NCBI GenBank assembly: GCA_902766045.1
Contig: CACXCA010000071.1
Coordinates: 1-64,000 of the forward strand
Direction of reading: 5' to 3'
DNA: 64,000 bases
DNA from: an uncultured Bacteroidales bacterium
Lineage (GTDB): Bacteria; Bacteroidota; Bacteroidia; Bacteroidales; Paludibacteraceae
Position numbers and translations under genes: made by a program. The notes under the pieces are model-generated. The model did no database searches, was not told the origin of the DNA, and was given only the letters and a program-made list of their open reading frames with translations. The stretch's first letter is position 1. Each line of letters opens with the position of its first letter. This document shows, one piece after another, positions 27,125 to 35,462 of this stretch.

Positions 27125-28252
27125 ATGCGAAAAATAGAAATGGTTGACCTCCGTGGTCAGTACTCACATATAAAATCGGAAGTTGATGAAGCAATCCAGT
27201 CGGTCATCGATAGTGCAGCTTTTGTTAAAGGTGCAAAGGTGACTGAGTTTCAGCATCATTTGGAGGAGTTCCTGCAGGTGAAACATGTTATCCCAGTGGG
27301 TAACGGAACAGATGCCTTGCAGATCGCTCTGATGTCTCTCGGATTGAAACCTGGTGATGAGGTCATTACCCCTACTTTCACATTCATTGCTACGGCAGAG
27401 GTGGTTGCTGTGTTGGGCTTGACTCCCGTATTGGTGGATGTGGATCCAACTACTTTTTGCATCTCTGTTGAGGCTTTGAAGAAGGTGATTTCACCGAAGA
27501 CAAAGGCTATCGTTCCCGTTCATCTGTTTGGTCAAAACGCGGATATGGAACAGATCTTATCCATCGCAAAGGAACATCATTTGTATGTGGTGGAGGATGC
27601 TTGTCAGTCTATCGCTTCACGTTATACATTCAGTAATGGCGAGAGTCGTCCGTCAGGATGTATGGGTGATATAGGGTGTACCTCATTCTTCCCATCTAAA
27701 AACTTAGGTTGCTATGGTGATGGCGGAGCCTTGTTTACAAATGATGATGATTTGGCGGAGAAGATACGTTGCATTGCCAATCATGGAATGAAGGTACGTT
27801 ATCATCATGATCGTATAGGTGTGAATTCTCGATTGGATAGCATACAGGCAGCTGTTTTGGATGTGAAACTGCCTCATTTAATGGAATATACGGAGAAACG
27901 ACAAGCAGCTGCGATGTATTATACTCGTTCGTTGCAGTCGTTGAAGGAACTTATACTTCCTCAGACGGGAGAGCAGAGCACGCATGTCTTTCATCAATAC
28001 ACGCTACAGGTGACGGATGGACGACGCGACCAATTGCAGGCTTATCTAAAGGAGCACGACATACCATCGATGATCTATTATCCGATACCGCTTCATCTGC
28101 AGAAAGCTTATCAGAGCGATCGGTATGGAGAAGGAGATTTCCCTGTGGCAGAAAAATTGTCGAAGACGGTGCTGTCGCTTCCTATGCATACAGAACTGGA
28201 TGAGGAACAGTTGAATTATATTGTAGAAGAGATAAAAAGATTCTTTAATTAA
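27125..28252 (+). CDS. wbpE: WbpE/PorR-like PLP-dependent sugar aminotransferase
   Basis: A 375-residue DegT/DnrJ/EryC1/StrS aminotransferase, expected to aminate the 3-keto group of UDP-2-acetamido-3-oxo-glucuronate to UDP-GlcNAc3NA. Motifs: VDLRGQYSHIKSEVDEAI at the start, VGNGTDALQIAL, the AIVPVHLFGQ strand, EDACQS, and the PLP-binding Lys in SFFPSKNLGCYGDGGAL. The identity rests strongly on the next two genes, WbpD- and WbpB-like, 3 nt apart each. PorR of Porphyromonas gingivalis is a related enzyme needed for A-LPS. It opens a three-gene operon; TATCTTTA near 27079 is a one-mismatch -7 box. Confidence 0.85.
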   Translation: MRKIEMVDLRGQYSHIKSEVDEAIQSVIDSAAFVKGAKVTEFQHHLEEFLQVKHVIPVGNGTDALQIALMSLGLKPGDEVITPTFTFIATAEVVAVLGLTPVLVDVDPTTFCISVEALKKVISPKTKAIVPVHLFGQNADMEQILSIAKEHHLYVVEDACQSIASRYTFSNGESRPSGCMGDIGCTSFFPSKNLGCYGDGGALFTNDDDLAEKIRCIANHGMKVRYHHDRIGVNSRLDSIQAAVLDVKLPHLMEYTEKRQAAAMYYTRSLQSLKELILPQTGEQSTHVFHQYTLQVTDGRRDQLQAYLKEHDIPSMIYYPIPLHLQKAYQSDRYGEGDFPVAEKLSKTVLSLPMHTELDEEQLNYIVEEIKRFFN

Positions 28253-28255
28253 GAG

Positions 28256-28828
28256 ATGGATTATTTTGTTCATAAAACATCGGTGGTGGATAAGCCATGT
28301 TCGATAGGTAAAGATACCAAGATCTGGCATTTCTCGCATATCATGTCTAATTGCACAATTGGAGAAGGGTGTAATATAGGACAGAATGTTGTTATTTCAC
28401 CAGATGTTGTTATAGGCAACAATGTGAAGATACAGAACAATGTTTCCGTATATACGGGAGTTGTCTGCGAGGATGATGTTTTTTTGGGTCCGTCGATGGT
28501 GTTTACGAATGTAATCAATCCACGAAGCTTTGTGTCTCGAAAACATGAATTTCGAAAAACGATTGTAAGAAAGGGAGCTTCGATAGGAGCAAATGCTACT
28601 ATTGTATGTGGACATGAGATTGGTATGTATGCCATGATAGGTGCAGGATGTGTGGTGACCAATGATGTGAAACCCTATGCATTGGTTGTGGGAAATCCGG
28701 CTCGTCAGATTGGATGGGTGAGTGAGTATGGTGTCAAATTAGAGTTTGATCAAAATGGTTTTGCGATATGTGCGGAAACGAAGCAACGCTATCAGTTGCA
28801 GAATGGTTTCGTAAAAAGAGTTGAATAG
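28256..28828 (+). CDS. wbpD: WbpD-like UDP-amino-sugar 3-N-acetyltransferase
   Basis: A 190-residue left-handed beta-helix acyltransferase with hexapeptide repeats ([31 protein letters not shown] and so on). [14 protein letters not shown] and the following RKHEFRKT are signatures I associate with WbpD/WlbB, which uses acetyl-CoA to acetylate the 3-amino group of UDP-GlcNAc3NA. It starts 3 nt after the aminotransferase and ends 3 nt before the dehydrogenase, so tight translational linkage is expected. Confidence 0.9.
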   Translation: MDYFVHKTSVVDKPCSIGKDTKIWHFSHIMSNCTIGEGCNIGQNVVISPDVVIGNNVKIQNNVSVYTGVVCEDDVFLGPSMVFTNVINPRSFVSRKHEFRKTIVRKGASIGANATIVCGHEIGMYAMIGAGCVVTNDVKPYALVVGNPARQIGWVSEYGVKLEFDQNGFAICAETKQRYQLQNGFVKRVE

Positions 28829-28831
28829 ATT

Positions 28832-29857
28832 ATGAAGAAGATTAGATTTGCAGTTGTCGGACAGGGACATATAGGCAAGCGTCATGCAGAGATGATACGT
28901 CGAAATGCAGATGCTGAGTTGGTTGCTGTATGTGATATACTTCCGAAAGAGGACGTTGGATTGGCAGAGATCGAAGTTCCTTATTTTCGTTCTATTGATG
29001 AATTATTAGATTCAGAATTGTCTATAGATGTAGTGAATATCTGCACTCCGAATGCTTTTCATGCAGAGTATGCTATAAAAGCATTGGAGCATAAGTATCA
29101 TGTTGTTTTAGAGAAACCGATAGCCTTGAGCAAACATGATGCGGAAAAAATAGTCTTTAAATCACTGGAAGTATCAAAACATGTTTTCTGTGTGATGCAA
29201 AATCGTTATTCACCGCCTTCGGTATGGTTGAAAGAGATTGTGAATCAGAATGTTCTAGGTCAAGTATATATGGTTCAACTCAATTGCTTTTGGAATAGGG
29301 ATGAACGTTATTATAAGAAAGGTAATTGGCATGGAGATGGAAAGTTAGATGGAGGAACATTATTTACACAGTTCTCTCATTTTATAGATATCATGTATTG
29401 GTTGTTCGGGGATATAACTAATATACGAGGCAATTTCCATGATTTCAATCATCAGACATTAACAGATTTCGAAGATAGTGGAGTGGTGTCATTTGATTTT
29501 GTAAATGGCGGTATGGGTTGTTTGAATTATTCCACATCTGTATGGGATACGAATTTGGAGAGCAGCATCACTATTATTGGAGAAAAAGGGACAATCAAGG
29601 TGGCAGGACAATATATGAATGAAGTGGTGTATTGTCACATCAAAGATTATGTAATGCCTGAACTGGCACCAAGTAATCCGCCTAATGATTATGGAGCTTA
29701 TAAAGGATCAGCACAAAATCATCATTATATAATACAAAACGTAGTTGAAAAACTAAATGAGTGTGGAAGTATCACCACCAATGTTTTGGAGGGATTAAAG
29801 GTGATTGACATCATCGAGCGAATCTATAAGGTTCGAGATGAACAGTGGAAAAAATAA
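28832..29857 (+). CDS. wbpB: WbpB-like UDP-GlcNAcA 3-dehydrogenase
   Basis: A 341-residue Gfo/Idh/MocA oxidoreductase. The N-terminal Rossmann fold has FAVVGQGHIGKRHAEM, then the EKPIALS catalytic motif, QNRYSPPSVWLKE and the GGTLFTQFSHFIDIMYWL active-site helix typical of WbpB/WlbA. WbpB oxidises C3 of UDP-GlcNAcA, passing hydride to tightly bound NAD that is recycled by 2-oxoglutarate together with WbpE. The three adjacent genes make the WbpB-E-D route; the preceding step, WbpA, is not in the window. A terminator follows at once. Confidence 0.9.
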   Translation: MKKIRFAVVGQGHIGKRHAEMIRRNADAELVAVCDILPKEDVGLAEIEVPYFRSIDELLDSELSIDVVNICTPNAFHAEYAIKALEHKYHVVLEKPIALSKHDAEKIVFKSLEVSKHVFCVMQNRYSPPSVWLKEIVNQNVLGQVYMVQLNCFWNRDERYYKKGNWHGDGKLDGGTLFTQFSHFIDIMYWLFGDITNIRGNFHDFNHQTLTDFEDSGVVSFDFVNGGMGCLNYSTSVWDTNLESSITIIGEKGTIKVAGQYMNEVVYCHIKDYVMPELAPSNPPNDYGAYKGSAQNHHYIIQNVVEKLNECGSITTNVLEGLKVIDIIERIYKVRDEQWKK

Positions 29858-29863
29858 GTAGGG

Positions 29864-29906
29864 TCCCTAAGATCGAGAAATCACTCAGTCTTAGGGATTG
29901 TTTTTT
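29864..29906 (+). terminator. Intrinsic terminator of the wbpE-D-B operon
   Basis: TCCCTAAGA (29864-29872) pairs with TCTTAGGGA (29889-29897), followed by TTGTTTTTTG. The right arm overlaps the last codons of the convergent glycosyltransferase gene, and on the - strand a T-rich stretch also follows, so it may work both ways. Confidence 0.85.
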
Positions 29907-31105
29907 GTATAAACGTGGTTGAATAGTTGCTCGAATTGTTCTGCTTGGACCTGTCGGGTGAATTTTTCTTTTTCTGTTCGATTTATCTCTTGATGTGTGA
30001 ATCCTTTATCTTTCCACATCTGATAGGTATTGAGAATAAAGTCTTTCACCTCATCGATGTTGCTGCCTGCTAGACCAGCGTTTGTCTTTCCAATTGTCTC
30101 TGCAAGACAATCTTCATCGCTACGTACACATAATATAGGTTTCTCGCAACCCAATGCCTCATAAAACTTTGTTGTCATGATTCCGTGAGGTCCATCCTCT
30201 GTCGCCTTGTTGGATAATACAAGAACGATAGATGAGTGATTTAGTACCTCTGGCATTTTATCAGAAGAGATGATATCATGTATCTCCATATATTTTAAGA
30301 GATCATATCTTTGAGCTAATGATTCCACATCCCGTTTGCTTTCTTTGTCCACGTACCATTGTAATGTCAGATGCTTCTCAAACTCATTATCCTTAATGAG
30401 TTCCTTTATTGCTTCAAATAGGAGACGAGGATCTCGAAGACTCAGATCTAATAATCTTCCCGTGTAGGTGATTATGAATCTGTCTGTTGGTATGGGTTGA
30501 AAAATAAATTGGTCCCGGTCGTACCCGTTGTAGATCAGTTCGACATTCGGATTATATCGTTGTAATGTTTTTACATGCCAAGGCGATACTGTAGTAATAT
30601 ATGCTGCTTTCTTGAGGATTCTGTTTCTTCTCCATTGATTGAGCCATCGTAGTTTGAAGAACTGTTGAATTTTAGCAAATCCATGAGGCTTTGCATTCTG
30701 TTCCATGATATCTCTCAGATCGATATACAGTGGGATATGAAAGAACTGGGCTAGTTTCTTCCCGCAGAGTAAAGGGAAAATATAATAGCTGGTACAGAAC
30801 ACTAGATCGAATGATTCTCCTTTCAGCCGTTTGATGGCTTCATTGTACAGGAGGTGATCGCTTAAATTAAACAGATAGTCACCTGCTGTTAGTAGGGATT
30901 CGGCCCATTTTTTCCCCTGTGTCAGTGAAATGGTGTGAATCGTAAGGTGTTGTCGATTGAGTTGAACGGGCCATGACTGATTCGTGGATGCTCTTGTGAC
31001 GATTGTTAGTTCAAAATCGCTATTCAGGTGTTTGCAAAGATTTCCTACCCGAGGTGCAAAATTGGGTGGAAAAGCATCACATACAATCAATATTTTTTTT
31101 GCCAT
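29891..31105 (-). CDS. Glycosyltransferase (GT4-like, GT-B fold)
   Basis: A 404-residue cytoplasmic or membrane-associated GT-B enzyme. The N-terminal half begins ILIVCDAFPPNFAPRVGNLCKHL with a later LYIDLRD; the C-terminal half has FIITYTGRLLDLSLRDPRLL and the donor-binding MTTKFYEALGCEKPILCV, matching the E-x7-E region of GT4 enzymes. Donor and acceptor cannot be told from sequence. Next to wbpI it is a candidate for adding the diacetamido-uronic acid to a lipid-linked glycan. It has a possible promoter inside the end of wbpI. Confidence 0.85.
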   Translation of the reverse strand: MAKKILIVCDAFPPNFAPRVGNLCKHLNSDFELTIVTRASTNQSWPVQLNRQHLTIHTISLTQGKKWAESLLTAGDYLFNLSDHLLYNEAIKRLKGESFDLVFCTSYYIFPLLCGKKLAQFFHIPLYIDLRDIMEQNAKPHGFAKIQQFFKLRWLNQWRRNRILKKAAYITTVSPWHVKTLQRYNPNVELIYNGYDRDQFIFQPIPTDRFIITYTGRLLDLSLRDPRLLFEAIKELIKDNEFEKHLTLQWYVDKESKRDVESLAQRYDLLKYMEIHDIISSDKMPEVLNHSSIVLVLSNKATEDGPHGIMTTKFYEALGCEKPILCVRSDEDCLAETIGKTNAGLAGSNIDEVKDFILNTYQMWKDKGFTHQEINRTEKEKFTRQVQAEQFEQLFNHVYTKNNP

Positions 31106-31125
31106 AACTCGATACTATTTGTCTG

Positions 31126-31133
31126 CAAAAATA
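31126..31133 (-). promoter_or_regulatory. Possible -7 box of the glycosyltransferase gene
   Basis: TATTTTTG on the - strand, 21 bases before the start codon and just after the wbpI stop. No TTTG partner is well placed. Confidence 0.35.
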
Positions 31134-31135
31134 GT

Positions 31136-32227
31136 TCATTTGTTCAAGTCATCATATAGAACTTGTATGATTTTTTGTGCGCTGTCACCATCTCCGTATT
31201 CTTTGATGGGCTGACATTCAAATTTATGCTGAACAGCGTTGATTATTTTGTCTTTGTTGGCGCCAGTTAGAATGTTCCAACCAGCATCTATGGTCTCGGT
31301 CCATTCCGTTTCATTGCGCAATGTGATGCATGGCGTTTTGTGAAAATACGCTTCTTTTTGAACACCTCCAGAATCAGTGAGAATCAGTTGAGCATTCTTC
31401 TCTAGCATAATCATATCGAGATAATTTGCAGGCTCTATGATCCGTATGAAAGCGTTTTGCTGAAGGATATGTTTTAATGAAGCATATTGGTTGATTACAG
31501 CTTTTGTTCTTGGATGTAACGGCCATACAATAGGGGTTTCTTGAGATGCGATATGAGAGAATGCAGTCAATATTTCTGAAAGATTCTGTTCGTTGGTGTT
31601 TTCTGCTCTGTGGATTGTTGCCAAGAAAAACTTTTTCTTCTCGATGTTAAGCTGTTCGCATATGTTAGATCTTTGTTCAGCCGTATTTCCAAATAACAGT
31701 GCGGTATCATACATTACGTCTCCTACAAGGAACACATTATCGGTAATACCTTCTTTTTTCAGATTGTCAACAGCTGTTTGTGTAGGACAGAAGAGCCATT
31801 TGGTACGTTTATCTGTCTCTACTCTGTTGTGTTCTTCGGGCATGAGTAAGTTATAACTACGGAGACCAGCTTCTATATGAGCGATTGGAATCTGTAGCTT
31901 TTCTGCAGCGAGAGCTCCTGCCAAAGTGGAATTGGTGTCACCATACAGAATGACACAGTCGAAAGCCTCTTTCCCAATGGATTGGAGTATTTTTATAGAC
32001 ATGTCTTGAGGCGACATTGAGCAGCAATCCAACAACCATGAAGGCTGAGGAATAGAAAGATCATTGAAAAAGATCTGGCTCATGTTGTGGTCATAATGTT
32101 GACCAGTATGAAGAATCTTTTCATTTATGTTCATTCCAGATTGCTCTGAGAGTTGTTGTATGGCTCTGCTTATGACGGTCGCTTTTATAAATTGAGGTCG
32201 AGCTCCTATGATTGTAAGAATCTTCAT
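31136..32227 (-). CDS. wbpI: WbpI-like UDP-GlcNAc3NAcA 2-epimerase
   Basis: A 363-residue member of the non-hydrolysing UDP-GlcNAc 2-epimerase family. Motifs: ILTIIGARPQFIKA, HTGQHYDHNMSQIFF, YGDTNSTLAGALAAEKL, HIEAGLRSYN and a late LTDSGGVQKEA. The last two are catalytic and nucleotide-binding regions. Overall it looks closer to WbpI of Pseudomonas aeruginosa than to WecB, with STLAGALAA and PEEHNRVETD. WbpI makes UDP-ManNAc3NAcA, completing the route begun by wbpB-E-D on the opposite strand. Its start overlaps the upstream deacetylase-like gene by 4 bp (ATGA), so the two are coupled. Confidence 0.88.
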   Translation of the reverse strand: MKILTIIGARPQFIKATVISRAIQQLSEQSGMNINEKILHTGQHYDHNMSQIFFNDLSIPQPSWLLDCCSMSPQDMSIKILQSIGKEAFDCVILYGDTNSTLAGALAAEKLQIPIAHIEAGLRSYNLLMPEEHNRVETDKRTKWLFCPTQTAVDNLKKEGITDNVFLVGDVMYDTALLFGNTAEQRSNICEQLNIEKKKFFLATIHRAENTNEQNLSEILTAFSHIASQETPIVWPLHPRTKAVINQYASLKHILQQNAFIRIIEPANYLDMIMLEKNAQLILTDSGGVQKEAYFHKTPCITLRNETEWTETIDAGWNILTGANKDKIINAVQHKFECQPIKEYGDGDSAQKIIQVLYDDLNK

Positions 32228-33519
32228 TTGCTTAGTTCTTCTATGATTGAATTATATAGTTCAGTATGATAATGTTCGATATCTTCTATTTCAGAAAATA
32301 TGGTGTTATGCCACAACAGAACCACCTCTCCGTGATGCTTTTTTATTTGATGAAGCAGTTCCAATGTTTTGCTTAGGGCATTGTCTTTATTTAGATTCAT
32401 GTAATTAGGGTTGCTGAGGGTGCAATCCATCACCACTAGCGGATGAAGTGTTAATTGGGTAACGTTACGTGTCGCAGGGTTTATCCATTGCACAGGTCTG
32501 GACGTTCCTAGTCTGAATCCGACAATGTCTGCGTATCCCATGGTGAAATCATCGGATAGATTGGCATCAATCAGTTGGGTGAAGTCGTTGGCTGAAAGCG
32601 TACGAAGGAAATGCCATCGGTTGTATTGAATTGATGTTTTGATTGCATCCTCCAGCTTTTGTTTTTCTTCAGATATGATAGATGGATATTCTCCAGCATA
32701 ATAGCTTGTGTGTAATCCAAATTGACAATTCGCTTTCTTTAAAAGTGAATATATCTTTTGAAAATCGTTGCCCTTCAATTGGTAGGACGGACGGTCTAAT
32801 GGATGTTTGGTTACCGCTGACTTTATGAAAAAGAGAGACGTGGCATTGCTTACTTTCTTGTCTTGTTTTAAGATATACGGGAATGTATAGGCTGGGTCGT
32901 TTTCTAGTTTCAAGATTGATTGAAAGACTCTTTTACATTTTTTGATAGAGGAGAAATTTCGTTTTAATCCGCCTAACAATCCACGAATTGACCGATAGTA
33001 AGAGATGCAGTCTATATCGTGTGTGAGATATATCTTTTGATAATCCTGTGTCGAAGGAATAATCTGATGGCCTTTCTCTTTGAGCCATCTAAGAAGCAAG
33101 TCTGAGTATTCATCTACAATGGGACGGTGTATGAAATTGGCACGGTAGGGGATTGATTTTGTACCTATATAACGACCATGAGCATCTCTGTTATCGGTTG
33201 GATGAATGTATTCTTCATAGCGAGATATAAGGAAGTAGGTACTTGCGATAATATCAGCATAGACTATTGTTGTTCCGTTGTCCTCTTTCATCTCTGATGA
33301 ACCGAACAGAATAGGAACATCCTTAAGGGTCGCTAATGGCAGTTGAGGCTCTGATTCAGGCGAACCATATATGTTGTCATTAAAAAAAGAGGAGGGTATG
33401 ATTACAATGTCATAATTAGCAAATTGTGACGTGTCGGCAGTGTAGCCAATACGGTTTGCTAACTTTTCGTTGTTTGGCAATAAAAATTTTATGATATATT
33501 CGATTACCTCATTCATCAT
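32224..33519 (-). CDS. Polysaccharide deacetylase-like protein (DUF7033 type)
   Basis: A 431-residue protein with no signal peptide. An N-terminal region of about 150 residues (VIIPSSFFNDNIYGSP, ASTYFLISRYEEY) resembles the DUF7033 domain that precedes NodB-like domains in Bacteroidota. The second half has a YLTHDIDCI motif (metal Asp pair), CQFGLHTSYYAGE (His) and a late VLLWHNTIFSE, as in carbohydrate esterase family 4 relatives. The substrate is unknown. Its place upstream of wbpI with a 4-bp overlap points to surface glycan synthesis. Confidence 0.75.
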   Translation of the reverse strand: MMNEVIEYIIKFLLPNNEKLANRIGYTADTSQFANYDIVIIPSSFFNDNIYGSPESEPQLPLATLKDVPILFGSSEMKEDNGTTIVYADIIASTYFLISRYEEYIHPTDNRDAHGRYIGTKSIPYRANFIHRPIVDEYSDLLLRWLKEKGHQIIPSTQDYQKIYLTHDIDCISYYRSIRGLLGGLKRNFSSIKKCKRVFQSILKLENDPAYTFPYILKQDKKVSNATSLFFIKSAVTKHPLDRPSYQLKGNDFQKIYSLLKKANCQFGLHTSYYAGEYPSIISEEKQKLEDAIKTSIQYNRWHFLRTLSANDFTQLIDANLSDDFTMGYADIVGFRLGTSRPVQWINPATRNVTQLTLHPLVVMDCTLSNPNYMNLNKDNALSKTLELLHQIKKHHGEVVLLWHNTIFSEIEDIEHYHTELYNSIIEELSK

Positions 33520-33534
33520 TCTTCTCTCTTAATA

Positions 33535-33542
33535 CAAAGGTA
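33535..33542 (-). promoter_or_regulatory. Possible -7 box of the deacetylase-wbpI unit
   Basis: TACCTTTG on the - strand matches TAnnTTTG and lies 16 bases before the start codon. The adjoining gap to 33673 also holds TTATAGA / TCTATAA (33661-33679), a small hairpin over the stop codon of the next gene. Confidence 0.45.
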
Positions 33543-33673
33543 TGAATTATAGTTGAATCTTTTCAGTTTTGATTTCAGTATCAGAAAAACTAATTAAAGT
33601 TGATAAGAATGCCCCCCATAGATTCATTGTTTAATAACAAATTAATTCCATGAGATGAATTTATAGAATCCAT

Positions 33674-34468
33674 CTATAATGATTTTGCTTTCATCTCTTC
33701 GAGTATGAGTTTGAACTCAGATGGTAATCTTTTGTTCACTTCATCAATCATATATGACGGTATGCTTTTGTAAAAGGCTTCTGCGATAGCACCTGTGATA
33801 CAGGTTAATGTGTCGGAGTCACCTCCAAGAGAGATGCCTAATCGAATTGCATTTTCGAAATCGGTACTGTCTAAAAATGCGATGATTGCTTCAGGTACTG
33901 TTCCTTGACAGCTCTCGTTGAATTGATAAGTGGGACGTATCATATCGCAGGTACGGTTTAAATCATACTTGAATCGGGTCTCAATGTATTGTTTGATTTC
34001 CGTTTTACTTTTTCCTATCCTGGCCATATAGATGGCAGCGGCTGTGGCTTGCGCGCCCTTGATTCCTTCTGGGTGGTTGTGCGTTACTTCAGCAGATATC
34101 TTTGCAACATTCTCGGTCTCTTCTATAGTGTCGAAGAACCAACCGACTGCGCTTACACGCATAGCTGATCCATTGCCCCATGATTTATAGGGTTTCCTTT
34201 CTTCTTCAGAACAGAATAGCCATGACGCAAAAGAACCACCATAACCGCCCATGGGGTGTCTGTATTTATTCCCAAACTCAACCATGCAGTCTTGTAACGA
34301 CTTATGAGTGTGAAGAGGATCAGTTAATAGCCATTTTGCAACGGCAAATGACATGATACTATCATCTGTGTAATCACTCTGTTTTGTGAATAATTCAATG
34401 TCTGTCCTTTTTACATTATTGAATTCGTATATAGATCCTGCAGTGTCTCCAATTATTGCGCCTATCAT
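33674..34468 (-). CDS. ADP-ribosylglycohydrolase family protein
   Basis: A 264-residue DraG/ARH-type hydrolase expected to cleave ADP-ribose from proteins or small molecules. Motifs for the two-metal site: GAIIGDTAGSIYE at the start, YTDDSIMSFAVA, SWGNGSAMRVSAVG, HNHPEGIKGA and LGGDSDTLTCITGAIAEAFY, so all metal-binding Asp positions appear intact. No signal peptide. It lies 49 nt after the Nudix/winged-helix regulator gene on the same strand, with no own promoter box, and is probably part of that regulator's operon. The shared theme is ADP-ribose/NAD metabolism (inference). Confidence 0.9.
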   Translation of the reverse strand: MIGAIIGDTAGSIYEFNNVKRTDIELFTKQSDYTDDSIMSFAVAKWLLTDPLHTHKSLQDCMVEFGNKYRHPMGGYGGSFASWLFCSEEERKPYKSWGNGSAMRVSAVGWFFDTIEETENVAKISAEVTHNHPEGIKGAQATAAAIYMARIGKSKTEIKQYIETRFKYDLNRTCDMIRPTYQFNESCQGTVPEAIIAFLDSTDFENAIRLGISLGGDSDTLTCITGAIAEAFYKSIPSYMIDEVNKRLPSEFKLILEEMKAKSL

Positions 34469-34517
34469 TGTGATTATTATTTAATTGTTTGATATAATAG
34501 TTTTCTCGATTGACATG

Positions 34518-35249
34518 TCAAAATTCCAGTTTGAATCCGCCATGTTCTTTCATATCCTCATATTTCAATTTATTGAACTTGTATTTTTTTGCTTTCCTTC
34601 CTCTTGATGAGTTTTGGGTTTTTGTTGATGTGGTTTCTGTGCTATCAGTCTCAGGTGCATCCGTCACCTCTTTTAAGATACCGACCTGTAGAAGTTTCTT
34701 TTGAAAATTACGTCTGTCAAATTTCACCTCCAATATGGATTCGTATAAATGTTGAATCTCAGGTATAGTGAATTCATCACCTAAAAGATCAAACCCAATT
34801 GATTCAAAGTATATTTTCTCTTTTAGTTTCTTCTGTGCTGTTTTAAAAACATTCTCATGGTCAAATGCCAATGGAGGCATTTCATTTAGAGGGAACCAAC
34901 GAGCATCGCTTGCATCATCATCCCCTTTAACATCGGCAGGTTGTATGAGTGCAAAAAAAGCGATGGATACAACTCTCTCTCTTGGATCCCTATCGATTTG
35001 ACTAAAGGTGTAAAACTGTTCTATGTGATTTGGTGTCAGTCCAGTTTCCTCTCTTAGTTCTCTGAGGGCCCCCTCTTCTGCAGTCTCATCCATTCTTAGA
35101 AATCCTCCAGGAAATGCCCAATATCCCTTATAGGGTTCGCATCCTCTTTGGATGAGCAGTACTTTTAAGTTTATGCCGTCGAAACTGAAGATGACACAAT
35201 CTGTTGTCACCGCTGGATGTGGATATTTGTATGTATAGACGTTATTCAT
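34518..35249 (-). CDS. Nudix-winged-helix regulator (NrtR-like)
   Basis: 243 residues: N-terminal Nudix domain (about 10-140) with an intact Nudix box (GGFLRMDETAEEGALREL then REETGL), followed by a winged-helix segment (about 145-200; FTIPEIQHLYESILEV then RRNFQKKLLQVGIL) and a basic C-terminal tail. NrtR proteins sense ADP-ribose or related metabolites and repress NAD genes; Bacteroidota relatives can instead control sugar genes (AraR-type). An intact Nudix box is worth noting because many regulators of this kind have lost it. Two operator-like repeats flank its promoter, suggesting autorepression together with the downstream ADP-ribosylglycohydrolase. Confidence 0.82.
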   Translation of the reverse strand: MNNVYTYKYPHPAVTTDCVIFSFDGINLKVLLIQRGCEPYKGYWAFPGGFLRMDETAEEGALRELREETGLTPNHIEQFYTFSQIDRDPRERVVSIAFFALIQPADVKGDDDASDARWFPLNEMPPLAFDHENVFKTAQKKLKEKIYFESIGFDLLGDEFTIPEIQHLYESILEVKFDRRNFQKKLLQVGILKEVTDAPETDSTETTSTKTQNSSRGRKAKKYKFNKLKYEDMKEHGGFKLEF

Positions 35250-35253
35250 GTTA

Positions 35254-35270
35254 TGTGTAATATTTACACA
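35254..35270. promoter_or_regulatory. Perfect 17-bp palindromic operator
   Basis: TGTGTAA-TAT-TTACACA is a perfect inverted repeat lying between the -7 box (35272-35279) and the start codon of the Nudix regulator gene, that is, over the transcription start. A bound dimer there would block initiation. Confidence 0.7.
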
Positions 35271-35271
35271 A

Positions 35272-35279
35272 CAAATATA
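35272..35279 (-). promoter_or_regulatory. -7 box of the Nudix regulator operon
   Basis: TATATTTG on the - strand matches TAnnTTTG exactly and is 22 bases before the start codon, with the palindrome in between. Confidence 0.6.
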
Positions 35280-35308
35280 GTCAAAATAGTTAGAAAAGGA
35301 AATATAAA

Positions 35309-35325
35309 AACGTAAAATTTACACA
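35309..35325. promoter_or_regulatory. Second, imperfect operator copy
   Basis: The 17 bases here match the 35254-35270 palindrome at 13 positions and keep one arm (TTTACACA) intact. The centre is 55 bp away, about five helical turns, on the far side of the -7 box, so looping by two dimers is possible. Confidence 0.5.
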
Positions 35326-35385
35326 ATAAAGAAAGGGAAAGGAATTTTAGCGTTATTTTGGGTGAAAATGAGTATAATAGGTATA

Positions 35386-35423
35386 TGAAAAAACGGAACC
35401 CTACAGTTCTGTATGATTCCGTT
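35386..35423 (-). terminator. Intrinsic terminator of the DUF5063-to-amylase operon
   Basis: On the - strand AACGGAA pairs with TTCCGTT (+ strand 35417-35423 and 35392-35398), with an inner TACAG/CTGTA stem, followed by a T-run. It begins 40 nt after the amylase stop. Confidence 0.8.
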
Positions 35424-35462
35424 CGTTCGTATGAATTTGTAAAAGATAATCTTTCTGATAGT

